The notes beneath the pieces were generated by a model, which was not told where the DNA came from, did no database searches, and saw only the letters and a program-made list of their open reading frames with translations. Positions 1-8,519 of a stretch of 64,000 nucleotides of DNA are shown here, in pieces. Positions within the stretch are counted from its first letter, which is position 1, and each line of letters opens with the position of its first letter. Source of the stretch: an uncultured Paraprevotella sp. (lineage in GTDB: Bacteria; Bacteroidota; Bacteroidia; Bacteroidales; Bacteroidaceae). The position numbers and the translations under genes are program-made. The stretch is taken from contig URDY01000002.1 in assembly GCA_900546665.1 (NCBI GenBank), positions 62,001-126,000 of the forward strand, read 5' to 3'.

Positions 1-1118
1 TTTCGCACTTCATACCATCTTCTAATATAAAAAAGATGTATAAAAAAGACAATTATTATTACCAATAAAGCCAGAACAGAAACTACATGTGAACTGAAAG
101 AATACATCATTACTCCAACAAAACCTCCTGCAGCCAGGCCTGACTCCCACCCTAACCAATACGACGTCTGAGCCGTTCCACGTTCACAATGTTCACAAAC
201 ACGGATATAAGCCAAAAGATATCGGCTGGAAAACAAGCCTAAACCAGCACCTGCCAGCACACCCGTCACCCAAACAGAAATTGTCGGCAATATCAGCAAT
301 AAACCAAATGCCACAGAAAGAAGTATTAATCCGCTGAATATTTCTACATTATACAACTGACCAAAACAGCGGGTATGCAAAGCTAAAGCCAACAGAAACC
401 CCACCAACAAAAATACATAAAGTTCAAAATGCCAATTTCTTGCCAAAAACAGACCTACAGAAAAAGCCACACCACATAAAGGCACAAAAAGACGACTACC
501 ACGCAAAAGCCAGAAACGATCCAAAGAACATAAGGATGGCTCCAACGGTGCACGAAACGGAACCTGCAATGATTGCAACAGAACAAAAGCCAGCAAAAAC
601 ATGACTAGAGGAATAAAAACAAGCTGACCAATCTCCGCATATTCCACTGCTACAGCCGCCATTAACGGTCCCATAGCCAACGAAAGACGTATGATCCAAT
701 AGTAAATATGAGCTGCACGGGTCCTGTTCTTCGACAAGCTCAAATCCAACAGAAGCGTACTTCCCAACGCAATCTGAAAAACGCCACAAGCCGCCCCCTG
801 AAGCGTCCTAAGAATAAAGAACAGCATCAAAGAAACCGGCATAAAAAAAAGAGCCGTACATACTGACATACACAACAAGCTCCACAAGACTACAGTCTTA
901 CGTCTGTAGGTATCCAGACAATAATTACAAAATGGAGCTACAAGCACAGCACCTAATACAAACAACACACCTGAAAAACCTTCATCCAGGGCATAATCAC
1001 CACCTGTACGCACCATTACATACGAAGTGCCTGGATAAAACATGTAAAGTGCCGAACTTACAAGAAAGTTCGACACTATAATCTTTATAAAATTAGCATT
1101 ACATACCGTTTCCGGCAT
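1..1118 (-). CDS. Major facilitator superfamily transporter, C-terminus beyond window
   Basis: The minus-strand frame stays open from the ATG at 1116-1118 to base 1, so at least 372 residues are present and the end lies outside the window. The translation is a series of hydrophobic helices with short polar loops; a D-x-x-RRK segment after the second predicted helix resembles the conserved MFS loop motif. An in-frame GTG at 1134-1136 is an alternative start. The gene begins 21 bases after the panB stop and is probably the last gene of a HAD-panB-MFS transcript. Substrate cannot be told from the sequence; a role in pantothenate metabolism is only suggested by position. Confidence 0.75.
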   Translation of the reverse strand, partial: MPETVCNANFIKIIVSNFLVSSALYMFYPGTSYVMVRTGGDYALDEGFSGVLFVLGAVLVAPFCNYCLDTYRRKTVVLWSLLCMSVCTALFFMPVSLMLFFILRTLQGAACGVFQIALGSTLLLDLSLSKNRTRAAHIYYWIIRLSLAMGPLMAAVAVEYAEIGQLVFIPLVMFLLAFVLLQSLQVPFRAPLEPSLCSLDRFWLLRGSRLFVPLCGVAFSVGLFLARNWHFELYVFLLVGFLLALALHTRCFGQLYNVEIFSGLILLSVAFGLLLILPTISVWVTGVLAGAGLGLFSSRYLLAYIRVCEHCERGTAQTSYWLGWESGLAAGGFVGVMMYSFSSHVVSVLALLVIIIVFFIHLFYIRRWYEVR

Positions 1119-1139
1119 CCTCAATACATTATCCACCTG

Positions 1140-1961
1140 CTAATATTGTTCATTATCATTCGGGAAATCAACACTCTTCACATCGGCCACATACTGACCA
1201 ATCGCATCGGTCATTACGGTATGCAAATCAGCATAACGCCTCAGGAATTTAGGGGAAAATCCATGGTTCATGCCCAGCATGTCATTAACAACTAGCACCT
1301 GTCCGTCTACACCGGAACCTGCTCCAATACCAATCACAGGAATGGTCAGTTCTGAAGCCACTCTGCCAGCCAATACTGCCGGAATCTTTTCAAGCACCAA
1401 GGCAAAGCACCCTGCTTCCTGCAGTGCATGAGCATCACTTATCAACTTTGTCGCTTCTGCTTCTTCTTTAGCCCGAACTGCATACGTACCAAATTTATTG
1501 ATACTCTGAGGAGTCAAACCAAGATGCCCCATTACCGGTATTCCAGCAGCCAAAATAGACTTTACCGTATCAATAATCTCTATACCGCCCTCAAGTTTAA
1601 GAGCATCACATCCGCTTTCTTTCATGATACGGATAGCATTAGATACCCCTTCGGCCGGATTAACCTGATAAGAACCAAAAGGCATATCACACACGACTAA
1701 AGCTCGCTTTACGCCACGCATTACAGAAGATGCATGATAAATCATCTGATCTAACGTAATCGGCAATGTCGTTGAGTTTCCAGCCATTACATTGGAAGCT
1801 GAATCGCCGACCAAAATCACATCAATACCTGCACCATCTACAATCTGAGCCATTGTATAATCATAAGAAGTCAACATGGCTATCTTCTTGCCTTGCTGCT
1901 TCATTTCAATCAGACGGTGCGTGGTTACTTTACGCGTATCGTCTACCAAATAACCTGCCAT
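1140..1961 (-). CDS. panB: 3-methyl-2-oxobutanoate hydroxymethyltransferase
   Basis: Ketopantoate hydroxymethyltransferase, the cytosolic first step of pantothenate and CoA synthesis: it transfers a hydroxymethyl group from 5,10-methylene-THF to 2-oxoisovalerate. The 273-residue product has the family's usual length and motifs: the Mg-binding ILVGDS segment near residue 50, the [16 protein letters not shown] stretch with KLEGG near residues 105-125, and GHLGLTPQS near 145. It sits between a HAD phosphatase (46 bases upstream) and an MFS gene (21 bases downstream), all on the minus strand, so a shared transcript from the promoter near 2.7 kb is likely. coaBC, a later step of the same pathway, is elsewhere in this window at 26.3 kb. 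Confidence 0.97.
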   Translation of the reverse strand: MAGYLVDDTRKVTTHRLIEMKQQGKKIAMLTSYDYTMAQIVDGAGIDVILVGDSASNVMAGNSTTLPITLDQMIYHASSVMRGVKRALVVCDMPFGSYQVNPAEGVSNAIRIMKESGCDALKLEGGIEIIDTVKSILAAGIPVMGHLGLTPQSINKFGTYAVRAKEEAEATKLISDAHALQEAGCFALVLEKIPAVLAGRVASELTIPVIGIGAGSGVDGQVLVVNDMLGMNHGFSPKFLRRYADLHTVMTDAIGQYVADVKSVDFPNDNEQY

Positions 1962-2007
1962 AGCTATATTTATTTAATAAAAAACATGCAAAATTACAAA
2001 ATTAAGT

Positions 2008-2682
2008 CTACTGACAAAGCAATTCTGACATCTTTTCTACTGAAAAACCTGTAAAATCCGGGATCACCAGTTGACAATATGACTGTATTTTATCCGCTGG
2101 ATTAGTAGTTGAAAGCCCCACAACTGTCATTCCGGCACTTCGGCCTGCCTGAATACCATTAAACGAATCTTCAAAAACAACACACTGAGCAGGTGTCACA
2201 CCAAACATATTTGCACCTAACAAATAGCAGTCAGGATCTGGTTTGGAACGTTTAAAGAACTCAGAGGTCAGTATTTTCGTAAAATAAGCCTTAAATTCCG
2301 GATGCTCACGATATACATTAGCCATTTTTACTGCATTAGAGCTTGTAACCACAGCGGTCGGTATACCAAAAGAACGTAAGCATTCCAGGAAAGCCTCCAC
2401 TCCCGGGACATATTCATAAGTCATCTCCCCTTCAAACTGATCCAATTCTGCTGTAATACGTTTTTGTACTTCATCCTGTCCATTAAACCATTTATCAAAA
2501 ATCTGCACCAGTGTCTGGCCTTTAATTATCTGTCCAAAATCAGATATTTCAGGATGATAACGGCGTCCTTGTTCACTCCAAAATACAGTATACTGAGGCT
2601 CTGTATTGAACACGACACCATCCAGATCAAATAATGCAACCATCTTACCTTTAAAACTTTCCATATTCATATTTATTCCCAT
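2008..2682 (-). CDS. HAD-superfamily hydrolase, beta-phosphoglucomutase-like
   Basis: A 224-residue HAD subfamily I protein. The nucleophile motif FDLDGVVFNTE is near residue 18, the cap is all-helical (residues about 30-100), motif II is VTSSN, the motif III lysine lies in SKPDPD, and motif IV is VFEDSFNGI, so all catalytic positions look intact. The family dephosphorylates or isomerises small phosphosugars in the cytosol; the substrate is not predictable. Three in-frame ATGs lie close together (2680-2682, 2668-2670, 2662-2664). The -7 box ends at 2694, which would leave only a few leader bases before the first ATG, so one of the inner two may be used. First gene of the probable operon with panB and the MFS gene. 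Confidence 0.88.
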   Translation of the reverse strand: MGINMNMESFKGKMVALFDLDGVVFNTEPQYTVFWSEQGRRYHPEISDFGQIIKGQTLVQIFDKWFNGQDEVQKRITAELDQFEGEMTYEYVPGVEAFLECLRSFGIPTAVVTSSNAVKMANVYREHPEFKAYFTKILTSEFFKRSKPDPDCYLLGANMFGVTPAQCVVFEDSFNGIQAGRSAGMTVVGLSTTNPADKIQSYCQLVIPDFTGFSVEKMSELLCQ

Positions 2683-2693
2683 AAAAAATCAAG

Positions 2694-2724
2694 CAAAGAT
2701 ACACAAAGACGAACTAACAACAAA
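2694..2724 (-). promoter_or_regulatory. Bacteroidetes-type promoter for the HAD-panB-MFS operon
   Basis: On the minus strand TTTG (2721-2724), 19 bases, then TATCTTTG (2694-2701). This matches the TTTG-N19-21-TAnnTTTG consensus for the Bacteroides primary sigma factor and sits just upstream of the HAD gene. Confidence 0.7.
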
Positions 2725-2738
2725 ATGATGTTTGAGTA

Positions 2739-2771
2739 TTTATGCACTTAGGTGTTTTTTTAGTATATTTG
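2739..2771 (+). promoter_or_regulatory. Putative promoter of the AMP-dependent ligase
   Basis: TTTA (2739-2742), 21 bases, TATATTTG (2764-2771). The -7 box fits well and the -33 box is imperfect. It lies 27 bases before the ATG at 2799 and downstream of another in-frame ATG at 2742, which argues against the longer reading of the ligase. Confidence 0.5.
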
Positions 2772-2798
2772 TCATTATTACCAACACAATTGCTAAAA

Positions 2799-4460
2799 AT
2801 GGAAGAACGTTTAATCGAACTTATTGAAAACAGTATAAAAAACAATTGGGACCGTAAAGCATTCACAGACTTTCAAGGTGAAACGCTACAATATAAGGAT
2901 GTAGGACGAAAAATAGCCAAAATCCATCTGCTTTTGGAAGCAGCAGGAATCAAACCGGGAGACAAAATTGCATTATGTGGACGCAATAGCGGCAACTGGT
3001 GCGTAGCCTTCCTGGCAACCATCACCTATGGTGCAGTCATTGTTCCTATCTTGCATGAATTCAAACCGGACAATGTACATAACATCGTCAATCATAGTGA
3101 GTCAAAACTTCTGTTTGTCGGAGACATGGTATGGGAAAACCTGAACGAAAACTGCATGCCAGAACTTTTGGGCGTAATATGCGTAAAGGATTTCACATTA
3201 GTAGCCAGCAGATCAAAGAAACTGAACTATGCAAGAGAAAATCTGAATGCACTCTTCGGTAAAAAATTCCCTATGATGTTCTTGCCCAAACACATCAAAT
3301 ACACTCCCGAGAAAAGCCCGGAACAGTTAGCGGTAATCAATTACACATCCGGAACGACCGGATTCTCAAAAGGTGTAATGTTACCCTACAGAAGTCTGGT
3401 TTCTAACATACTGTTCTGCAACCGTACCATCGGAATAGAAGCAGGCGACAATATTGTATCCATGCTCCCCATGGGACACGTTTTCGGCCTGGTCTATGAT
3501 TTTCTGTATGGTATATGCTATGGTGCTCATCTTCATTTCCTTACTCGCATGCCATCGCCCAAGATTATTATGACTACCGTAGCAGAAATTCACCCGCGAG
3601 TTATCTCATGCGTCCCTCTTGTACTTGAAAAGATATTCAAAAAGGAAATTATTCCACACATCAACAACAAACTGGGAAAATTCCTGCTACATATCCCTAT
3701 TATCAATGAAAAGGTAAAAGAATACGCACGCCAGATGAGTATCAAGCTCTTTGGTGGCCATATCAAGGAAGTCATCATAGGGGGAGCACCTTTTAATGCT
3801 GAAGTAGAATCCTTCGTAAGACAAATTAAATTCCCCTACTCCATCGCCTACGGCATGACAGAATGCGGCCCAATCATCTGTCATAGCCCGTGGAATGAAA
3901 CAGAATACATGTCATGTGGAAAAGTAGCCGACAGAATGAGCGTGAAAGTTCTGAGTGACGATCCAGAACATATACCAGGCGAACTGGTATGTAAGGGAGA
4001 AAATACCATGCTGGGATATTACAAAAACCAGGAAGCTACAAATCAGATTTTCGACAAAGACGGATGGCTACATACTGGAGATATGGCTATAATCAATTCA
4101 AAAGGAGACGTTTACATTAAAGGACGCTGCAAAAATATGCTACTTAGCGCAAGCGGACAAAACATCTATCCAGAAGAAATAGAATCAAGACTAAACAACC
4201 TTCCTCTAGTCAATGAATCACTTATCATTATGAGTCATGATAAACTGGTTGCCCTTATTTATCCTGACATGGAGGAAGCCATGCACAATAATCTTAATGA
4301 AAACAAATTGCTTGAAGCATTAGAATTATCTAAAAACGAGCTCAATAAGGAATTACCGCCATATTCACAGATTACAAAAGTATTTCTAAGAAGTGAGGAA
4401 TTTGAGAAAACTGCAAAGAAAAGTATTAAAAGATACCTATATCAAAATATTGATATATAA
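2799..4460 (+). CDS. AMP-dependent synthetase/ligase (long-chain acyl-CoA synthetase type)
   Basis: A 553-residue ANL-superfamily enzyme expected to activate a carboxylic acid, probably a fatty acid, through an acyl-adenylate to a thioester. Visible motifs: P-loop YTSGTTGFSKGV near residue 180, YGMTECGPI in the middle, the DGWLHTGD motif, the hinge segment KGRCKNMLLSASGQNIYPEEIE, and a C-terminal catalytic-lysine region AKKSIKRYL. It is somewhat shorter than many FadD proteins, as usual for this Bacteroidetes branch. I chose the ATG at 2799 because the -7 promoter box lies between it and the upstream in-frame ATG at 2742. It is divergent from the HAD-panB operon. Acyl chain specificity is unknown. 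Confidence 0.85.
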   Translation: MEERLIELIENSIKNNWDRKAFTDFQGETLQYKDVGRKIAKIHLLLEAAGIKPGDKIALCGRNSGNWCVAFLATITYGAVIVPILHEFKPDNVHNIVNHSESKLLFVGDMVWENLNENCMPELLGVICVKDFTLVASRSKKLNYARENLNALFGKKFPMMFLPKHIKYTPEKSPEQLAVINYTSGTTGFSKGVMLPYRSLVSNILFCNRTIGIEAGDNIVSMLPMGHVFGLVYDFLYGICYGAHLHFLTRMPSPKIIMTTVAEIHPRVISCVPLVLEKIFKKEIIPHINNKLGKFLLHIPIINEKVKEYARQMSIKLFGGHIKEVIIGGAPFNAEVESFVRQIKFPYSIAYGMTECGPIICHSPWNETEYMSCGKVADRMSVKVLSDDPEHIPGELVCKGENTMLGYYKNQEATNQIFDKDGWLHTGDMAIINSKGDVYIKGRCKNMLLSASGQNIYPEEIESRLNNLPLVNESLIIMSHDKLVALIYPDMEEAMHNNLNENKLLEALELSKNELNKELPPYSQITKVFLRSEEFEKTAKKSIKRYLYQNIDI

Positions 4461-4533
4461 AATGACATAAGAACAAATAAAAAAAACATTACCCAAAATA
4501 AATTTATATCACTTAAAAATAATTCGATAATTA

Positions 4534-4565
4534 TTTGCACGGATAAATAAAATACCGTATCTTTG
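4534..4565 (+). promoter_or_regulatory. Consensus promoter of tRNA-Arg
   Basis: TTTG (4534-4537), exactly 20 bases, TATCTTTG (4558-4565): a full match to the Bacteroides consensus. The tRNA 5' end is 16 bases after the -7 box. Confidence 0.85.
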
Positions 4566-4581
4566 CACACGAATTAAGGCT

Positions 4582-4656
4582 GGTTCCGTAGCTCAGCTGG
4601 ATTAGAGCAACGCCCTTCTAAGGCGTGGGTCTTGGGTTCGAGTCCCAACGGAATCA
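4582..4656 (+). tRNA. tRNA-Arg (anticodon TCT)
   Basis: A 75-base cloverleaf: the acceptor stem GGTTCCG pairs with CGGAATC (one G-T pair), with D arm GCTC...GAGC. The anticodon stem is ACGCC/GGCGT with loop CTTCTAA giving TCT, the T arm carries TTCGAGT, and the discriminator is A at 4656. CCA is not encoded. A strong promoter precedes it and a terminator follows. Confidence 0.95.
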
Positions 4657-4665
4657 CTTGATCTA

Positions 4666-4697
4666 AAAAGAGTCTCAGCAATGAGGCTCTTTTTTTA
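4666..4697 (+). terminator. Rho-independent terminator of tRNA-Arg
   Basis: Stem AAAGAGTCTCA / TGAGGCTCTTT with a GCAA loop, followed by a run of T, starting ten bases after the tRNA. Confidence 0.85.
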
Positions 4698-5122
4698 TTT
4701 TATACTACCTTTTACACTTTATTTCAGGCAAAACAGCACCTCTACCAACATTTTAACAACCAAGTCTTTCATATTGTATAATCGTTAATTCTATCAGATA
4801 TTAATTAACAATTACAACATAAATTAATATTTAAATTCTAATTGAACTTAAATCAGAAACAAAACAAATTAAACATTTTGTTGCTATATATATATAATTA
4901 CAATAAATTCAATGCACATTAAAACAAATAGCCTTCATTTTGAATAAATAAACTTGTATATTATGACATTTTGAAAATTAACCTATGATTAAAACCAGCC
5001 AAAACAGAAGACAACCGAACAATTATACACGAATATGACATTCTGAGACGGTTTAAAAAAGATAATTGCAAAATAAAAACACCAGATTTTAATATCAAGG
5101 TTGTTCATACATAAAACACAAA

Positions 5123-5144
5123 CATCTCACTTATCAGTGAGATG
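5123..5144. repeat. Perfect 9-bp inverted repeat
   Basis: CATCTCACT and AGTGAGATG flank a 4-base TATC loop. On the minus strand it is followed by a T-rich stretch, so it could be a weak terminator downstream of nhaD. It lies 36 bases from a second, longer hairpin. Confidence 0.6.
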
Positions 5145-5179
5145 CAACAAACAAAAGCTGGTATCAAATCAACCAAAAG

Positions 5180-5210
5180 AAAATCTATCTTCTATAAAAA
5201 GATAGATTTT
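5180..5210 (-). terminator. Hairpin, possible terminator of nhaD
   Basis: A perfect 12-bp inverted repeat (arms 5180-5191 and 5199-5210) with a 7-base loop. Read on the minus strand the stem ends in four T and is followed by a T/G-rich stretch. It is about 195 bases past the nhaD stop, which is farther than usual. Confidence 0.5.
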
Positions 5211-5404
5211 ACAGCAAAATATAATAATATTTTATTATAGAGCTACTATTACCATATTCATTAAACCAAACAATTCCTAATATTATAAAGGCAGATGGTG
5301 GATTAATAAAATTCTTATATCTATACAGATTTACTTTCTAAACTCAACAAGTATCCCAAAGGAGTAAAAAATCCCGATCTGCTCAACTGATACTCAAAAT
5401 ACTA

Positions 5405-6814
5405 TCAATGTACGAAAGAATTAAGAATAAAATATACACCTAAACCAGCCAGCCAACCTATCAAGACCTTAAAAGTCATATGACGGAAATACCACCATAT
5501 AGATACGCCTTCACTCTTCATCATAGCATAACCGGCAGTTGATCCAATTGAAAGAAGACAACCTCCTAGCCCACCGCTATAAGCAACAAGTTGCCAATAC
5601 TGTCCGTTAAGAGCAAAGGAATGTATATAATCCCAATCTAAACCTGACATCGCGTCAAACTGTTGCGCCACATCGTACATGGAAATACTGGTCAACACCA
5701 AAACCACATTATCCAAAAAGGCAGAAGCTACCCCCAAAATCAAACTTATAATATATATATTATGAATATACTTATCACACCACATAGCCAAATGATACAA
5801 AGCCCCCGTCTCCTGCACCACCGACACGACTAGACTAAGACCTATAAAAAACAAGATCATCTGAATACTTTCAGACTGCATAAAACGTGGCGTCGGTCTT
5901 AAAAAAGGTTGCTCTGTCTTTATCAACTTTCTATTAAACAACTCATTAACAACACTAAAAAGAGCCAATAGACACAAAGCACCTACAAAAGGCGGCAATT
6001 GAGTCAGACTATGAAAAGTTGGAATAAACCACAAACCACCAATACCTACAAACAACATCAGAATACGTTGCCAACGTGTAAGCGTTGTGTCATCACCTCT
6101 ATATCTAATACGCCATGACACCAAATCCATCTGCTCGGGCAGTTTTCTGGAGACTAAATAAGTAGGTATTATTAATGCCACACAAGCCGGCAAAACGACT
6201 GCACTGGAGAAATCAGAAGGTGTTACGGCACCTCTAACCCAAAGCATCAAAGTGGAAACGTCACCTATAACAGTCATCGCACCGCCTGCATTTGCCGCCA
6301 ATACAATCACGGCACTAAAATACATGCGATATTTGGATTCAGGAAGAATCTGACGTATAATTGTAAACATCATGACAGCCGTAGTCAGATTATCCAGATT
6401 TGCAGAAAGAAAACACGTAATGGCTGCAGTAGTCCAAAGTAATCTTCTACTGTTTCTGGTCCGCATCCATTCAATCAAAAAATCAAAACATCCATTAGTA
6501 TTAAGCAAATCTACAATCGACATGGTAGCGAGAAGAAACAAGACAATCTGACAAATATCTACCACATGAACAATAAAGATATTTTGAACAATAAAATTTT
6601 TTATTGAAACTGAAGTAGACAATGCACCATCCAAAAAGTTACGATACTCATCAGCATACATCAACTCTACATAATAATGACCGGCAAACATATAAAGCAA
6701 CCAACCAGTAACTCCCAAAAACATTGCTACTGCTGCTTTATTTATATTAGTAATATGTTCTGTCGCTATCAGAAGATAGCCAATAATCAAAATCGCAACT
6801 ATTAATATTGTCAT
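5405..6814 (-). CDS. nhaD: NhaD-type Na+/H+ antiporter
   Basis: A 469-residue inner-membrane antiporter of the NhaD/ArsB ion-transporter superfamily, which expels Na+ in exchange for protons. There are about a dozen hydrophobic helices, including the family-typical SANLDNLTTAVM near residue 140 and the repeat-related SAFLDNVVLVLTS near residue 370, with buried Asp-Asn in each half. The ATG at 6812-6814 starts directly before the first helix; a TTG three codons earlier is less likely. It is transcribed alone. The same window encodes the Na+-pumping NQR complex (33-39 kb); NhaD and NQR would act on the same sodium gradient, though no shared regulation is visible. Confidence 0.9.
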   Translation of the reverse strand: MTILIVAILIIGYLLIATEHITNINKAAVAMFLGVTGWLLYMFAGHYYVELMYADEYRNFLDGALSTSVSIKNFIVQNIFIVHVVDICQIVLFLLATMSIVDLLNTNGCFDFLIEWMRTRNSRRLLWTTAAITCFLSANLDNLTTAVMMFTIIRQILPESKYRMYFSAVIVLAANAGGAMTVIGDVSTLMLWVRGAVTPSDFSSAVVLPACVALIIPTYLVSRKLPEQMDLVSWRIRYRGDDTTLTRWQRILMLFVGIGGLWFIPTFHSLTQLPPFVGALCLLALFSVVNELFNRKLIKTEQPFLRPTPRFMQSESIQMILFFIGLSLVVSVVQETGALYHLAMWCDKYIHNIYIISLILGVASAFLDNVVLVLTSISMYDVAQQFDAMSGLDWDYIHSFALNGQYWQLVAYSGGLGGCLLSIGSTAGYAMMKSEGVSIWWYFRHMTFKVLIGWLAGLGVYFILNSFVH

Positions 6815-7084
6815 ATTTCCCAATGCATTATAAAAAACCGTCTACCTTATACACCGTTTCTTCTCAGAACGATATACCTAAGATTAAAATCGACCAAAGT
6901 TAACTGTTTTTTTTAAAATATTCTGTATTATTTTTATATCAATTAAACATTTAACATTTATAAGATCAAAGAATCAGCTATAAAGGGCAAATCACTACAA
7001 ACTAATATCTTCATAGCAAGGATTCAAACAAAATGAAAGAAAACAGACTGAATAGAAAAATATATTCTGAAAAGACAACATCCA

Positions 7085-7119
7085 CAAAAAATAAAAAGGC
7101 TACCAAAAGCGGTAGCCTT
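7085..7119 (-). terminator. Terminator of tRNA-Gly
   Basis: Minus-strand stem AAGGCTACC / GGTAGCCTT with a 6-base loop, followed by a T-rich tract interrupted by one A. It begins four bases after the tRNA 3' end. Confidence 0.85.
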
Positions 7120-7122
7120 ATG

Positions 7123-7195
7123 AGCGATAAACGGGACTCGAACCCGCGACCCTCGGCTTGGGAAGCCAATGCTCTACCAACTGAGCTATTATCGC
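7123..7195 (-). tRNA. tRNA-Gly (anticodon CCC)
   Basis: A 73-base cloverleaf on the minus strand with a perfect acceptor stem GCGATAA/TTATCGC. The anticodon stem is TTGGC/GCCGA with loop TTCCCAA giving CCC (Gly); the T arm is GCGGG TTCGAGT CCCGT and the discriminator is U. CCA is not encoded. A -7-like TATCTTTG lies ten bases upstream and a terminator downstream. The 308 bases between it and the nhaD start hold only the terminator and AT-rich sequence. Confidence 0.95.
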
Positions 7196-7205
7196 GAAAC
7201 GGATA

Positions 7206-7213
7206 CAAAGATA
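7206..7213 (-). promoter_or_regulatory. -7 box of tRNA-Gly
   Basis: Minus-strand TATCTTTG ending ten bases before the tRNA 5' end; no clear TTTG at the -33 distance. Confidence 0.5.
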
Positions 7214-7262
7214 CAATTATTATCCATAATCTATCTTCGTATCCTTGTTGTATTTTTACATG

Positions 7263-8429
7263 TTAGCTAATTTTAACTTTAGAAGCTAACATTTTACACT
7301 TATCACGCAACGCGTTCTGATCTGCATCCAATTTATCCCAGCAAACAACAACACCCATTCTTCTACCAATATGAGCCACTGGCTTACCGAAAATTCTCAG
7401 ATAAGTTTGGGTTGCAGCACAAACATCTTCCTCACCACAATACTGCGGATGATCTGATTCAACGTCAGAAAGAATAACAGCACTGACACCCATACGCTCT
7501 TGCGTAATTTCAGGAATAGGCAAACCTAAGACTGCACGACAATGCAACTCAAACTCTGATAAATTCTGAGTTCCGGCCAATGTAACCATTCCCGTATCAT
7601 GTGGACGAGGACTTAATTCAGAGAAAATTACCCCTTCCTTATGACTCAAGAAAAATTCCACACCCCATATTCCGGCACCAGTCAAAGCACTTGTAATCTT
7701 TTCCGCCATACGCTGTGCTTCCTTGAGCATTTCGGGTGATATGACTGCAGGTTGGAAACTTTCACGATAATCCCCACCCTTCTGTACATGACCTATTGGC
7801 TGACAAAACAGTGTAGGACCGTTCTTCTGTGTCACTGTTAAAAGTGTGATTTCACTGTCAAAAGGAATAAACTGCTCTACAATAACTTCCTTTACATCGC
7901 CTCGAGCACCCTCACAAGCATAATCCCATGCTTTACGGAGTTCACTCTCATTATCAACCTTGCTCTGTCCATGTCCGGAAGAACTCATCAAAGGCTTGAT
8001 GATGCAGGGATAACCGATCACGTCTGCCGCAGCTTTCAATTCGTCAAATGTATTGGCATATCTGTAATTAGCCGTTTTCAATCCAAGTTCCGTATGAGCC
8101 AATTCGCGAATTTCCTTACGATTCATGGTAAAATTCACCGCACGTGCACTTGGCACCACTTGAATACCCATTTTTTCGCAATCATAAAGTTTTTCAGTCC
8201 GGATAGCCTCAATCTCGGGCACTATGATATCAGGCTTATGCTTATCAACTACAGCCATCAGAGCATCTCCGTCCAACATATTGAAAACCTCACACTCATC
8301 CGCCACCTGCATGGCCGGCGCATGTGCATAAGCATCACATGCAATGACATATTGTCCCTTGCGCTTGCACGCAATGACAAATTCCTTTCCTAATTCACCA
8401 GAACCTAACAACAGAATTTTCTTCGTCAT
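7263..8429 (-). CDS. purT: Formate-dependent phosphoribosylglycinamide formyltransferase
   Basis: PurT, which uses ATP and formate to convert GAR to FGAR in purine synthesis, an alternative to the folate-dependent PurN. The 388 residues match the family length (about 392 in E. coli). N-terminal [11 protein letters not shown] (residues 6-16) is the family's start; the ATP-grasp segment [14 protein letters not shown] lies near residue 145, IWGVEFF near 265 and [16 protein letters not shown] near 280. Neighbouring genes are not purine genes. It lies 90 bases after the DUF4301 gene on the same strand, with a hairpin in between, so separate transcription is possible. Confidence 0.96.
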   Translation of the reverse strand: MTKKILLLGSGELGKEFVIACKRKGQYVIACDAYAHAPAMQVADECEVFNMLDGDALMAVVDKHKPDIIVPEIEAIRTEKLYDCEKMGIQVVPSARAVNFTMNRKEIRELAHTELGLKTANYRYANTFDELKAAADVIGYPCIIKPLMSSSGHGQSKVDNESELRKAWDYACEGARGDVKEVIVEQFIPFDSEITLLTVTQKNGPTLFCQPIGHVQKGGDYRESFQPAVISPEMLKEAQRMAEKITSALTGAGIWGVEFFLSHKEGVIFSELSPRPHDTGMVTLAGTQNLSEFELHCRAVLGLPIPEITQERMGVSAVILSDVESDHPQYCGEEDVCAATQTYLRIFGKPVAHIGRRMGVVVCWDKLDADQNALRDKCKMLASKVKIS

Positions 8430-8470
8430 AACAAAGCAATTTATATATAATGATATGTATTAAAGCAAAT

Positions 8471-8498
8471 GTCCTGACTGCATTCCGTCAATCAGGAC
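8471..8498 (-). terminator. Weak terminator-like hairpin after the DUF4301 gene
   Basis: A 7-bp inverted repeat GTCCTGA/TCAGGAC with a 14-base loop between the DUF4301 stop and purT. The following T-run is poor, so read-through into purT is possible. Confidence 0.4.
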
Positions 8499-8519
8499 TT
8501 TCCTTTATGTTCACACTGA

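Larger units (their letters stand above)
4698..5404. other. Gene-free AT-rich stretch between tRNA-Arg and nhaD
   Basis: About 700 bases with no credible coding frame on either strand. Apart from two hairpins near its right end (5123-5144 and 5180-5210) I see no structure. No integrase, direct repeat of the tRNA 3' end or other sign of an integrated element is visible. Confidence 0.6.

Noticed and set aside
2742..2798. 19-codon N-terminal extension of the AMP-dependent ligase
   Set aside because: The -7 promoter box lies inside it, so it would not be transcribed in full.
4582..5404. tRNA-Arg as an integration site with an element scar downstream
   Set aside because: No integrase, no repeat of the tRNA 3' end, and the tRNA has its own promoter and terminator intact.
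7033..7266. Plus-strand frame crossing tRNA-Gly
   Set aside because: It is the complement of a tRNA and its terminator; the protein matches nothing.
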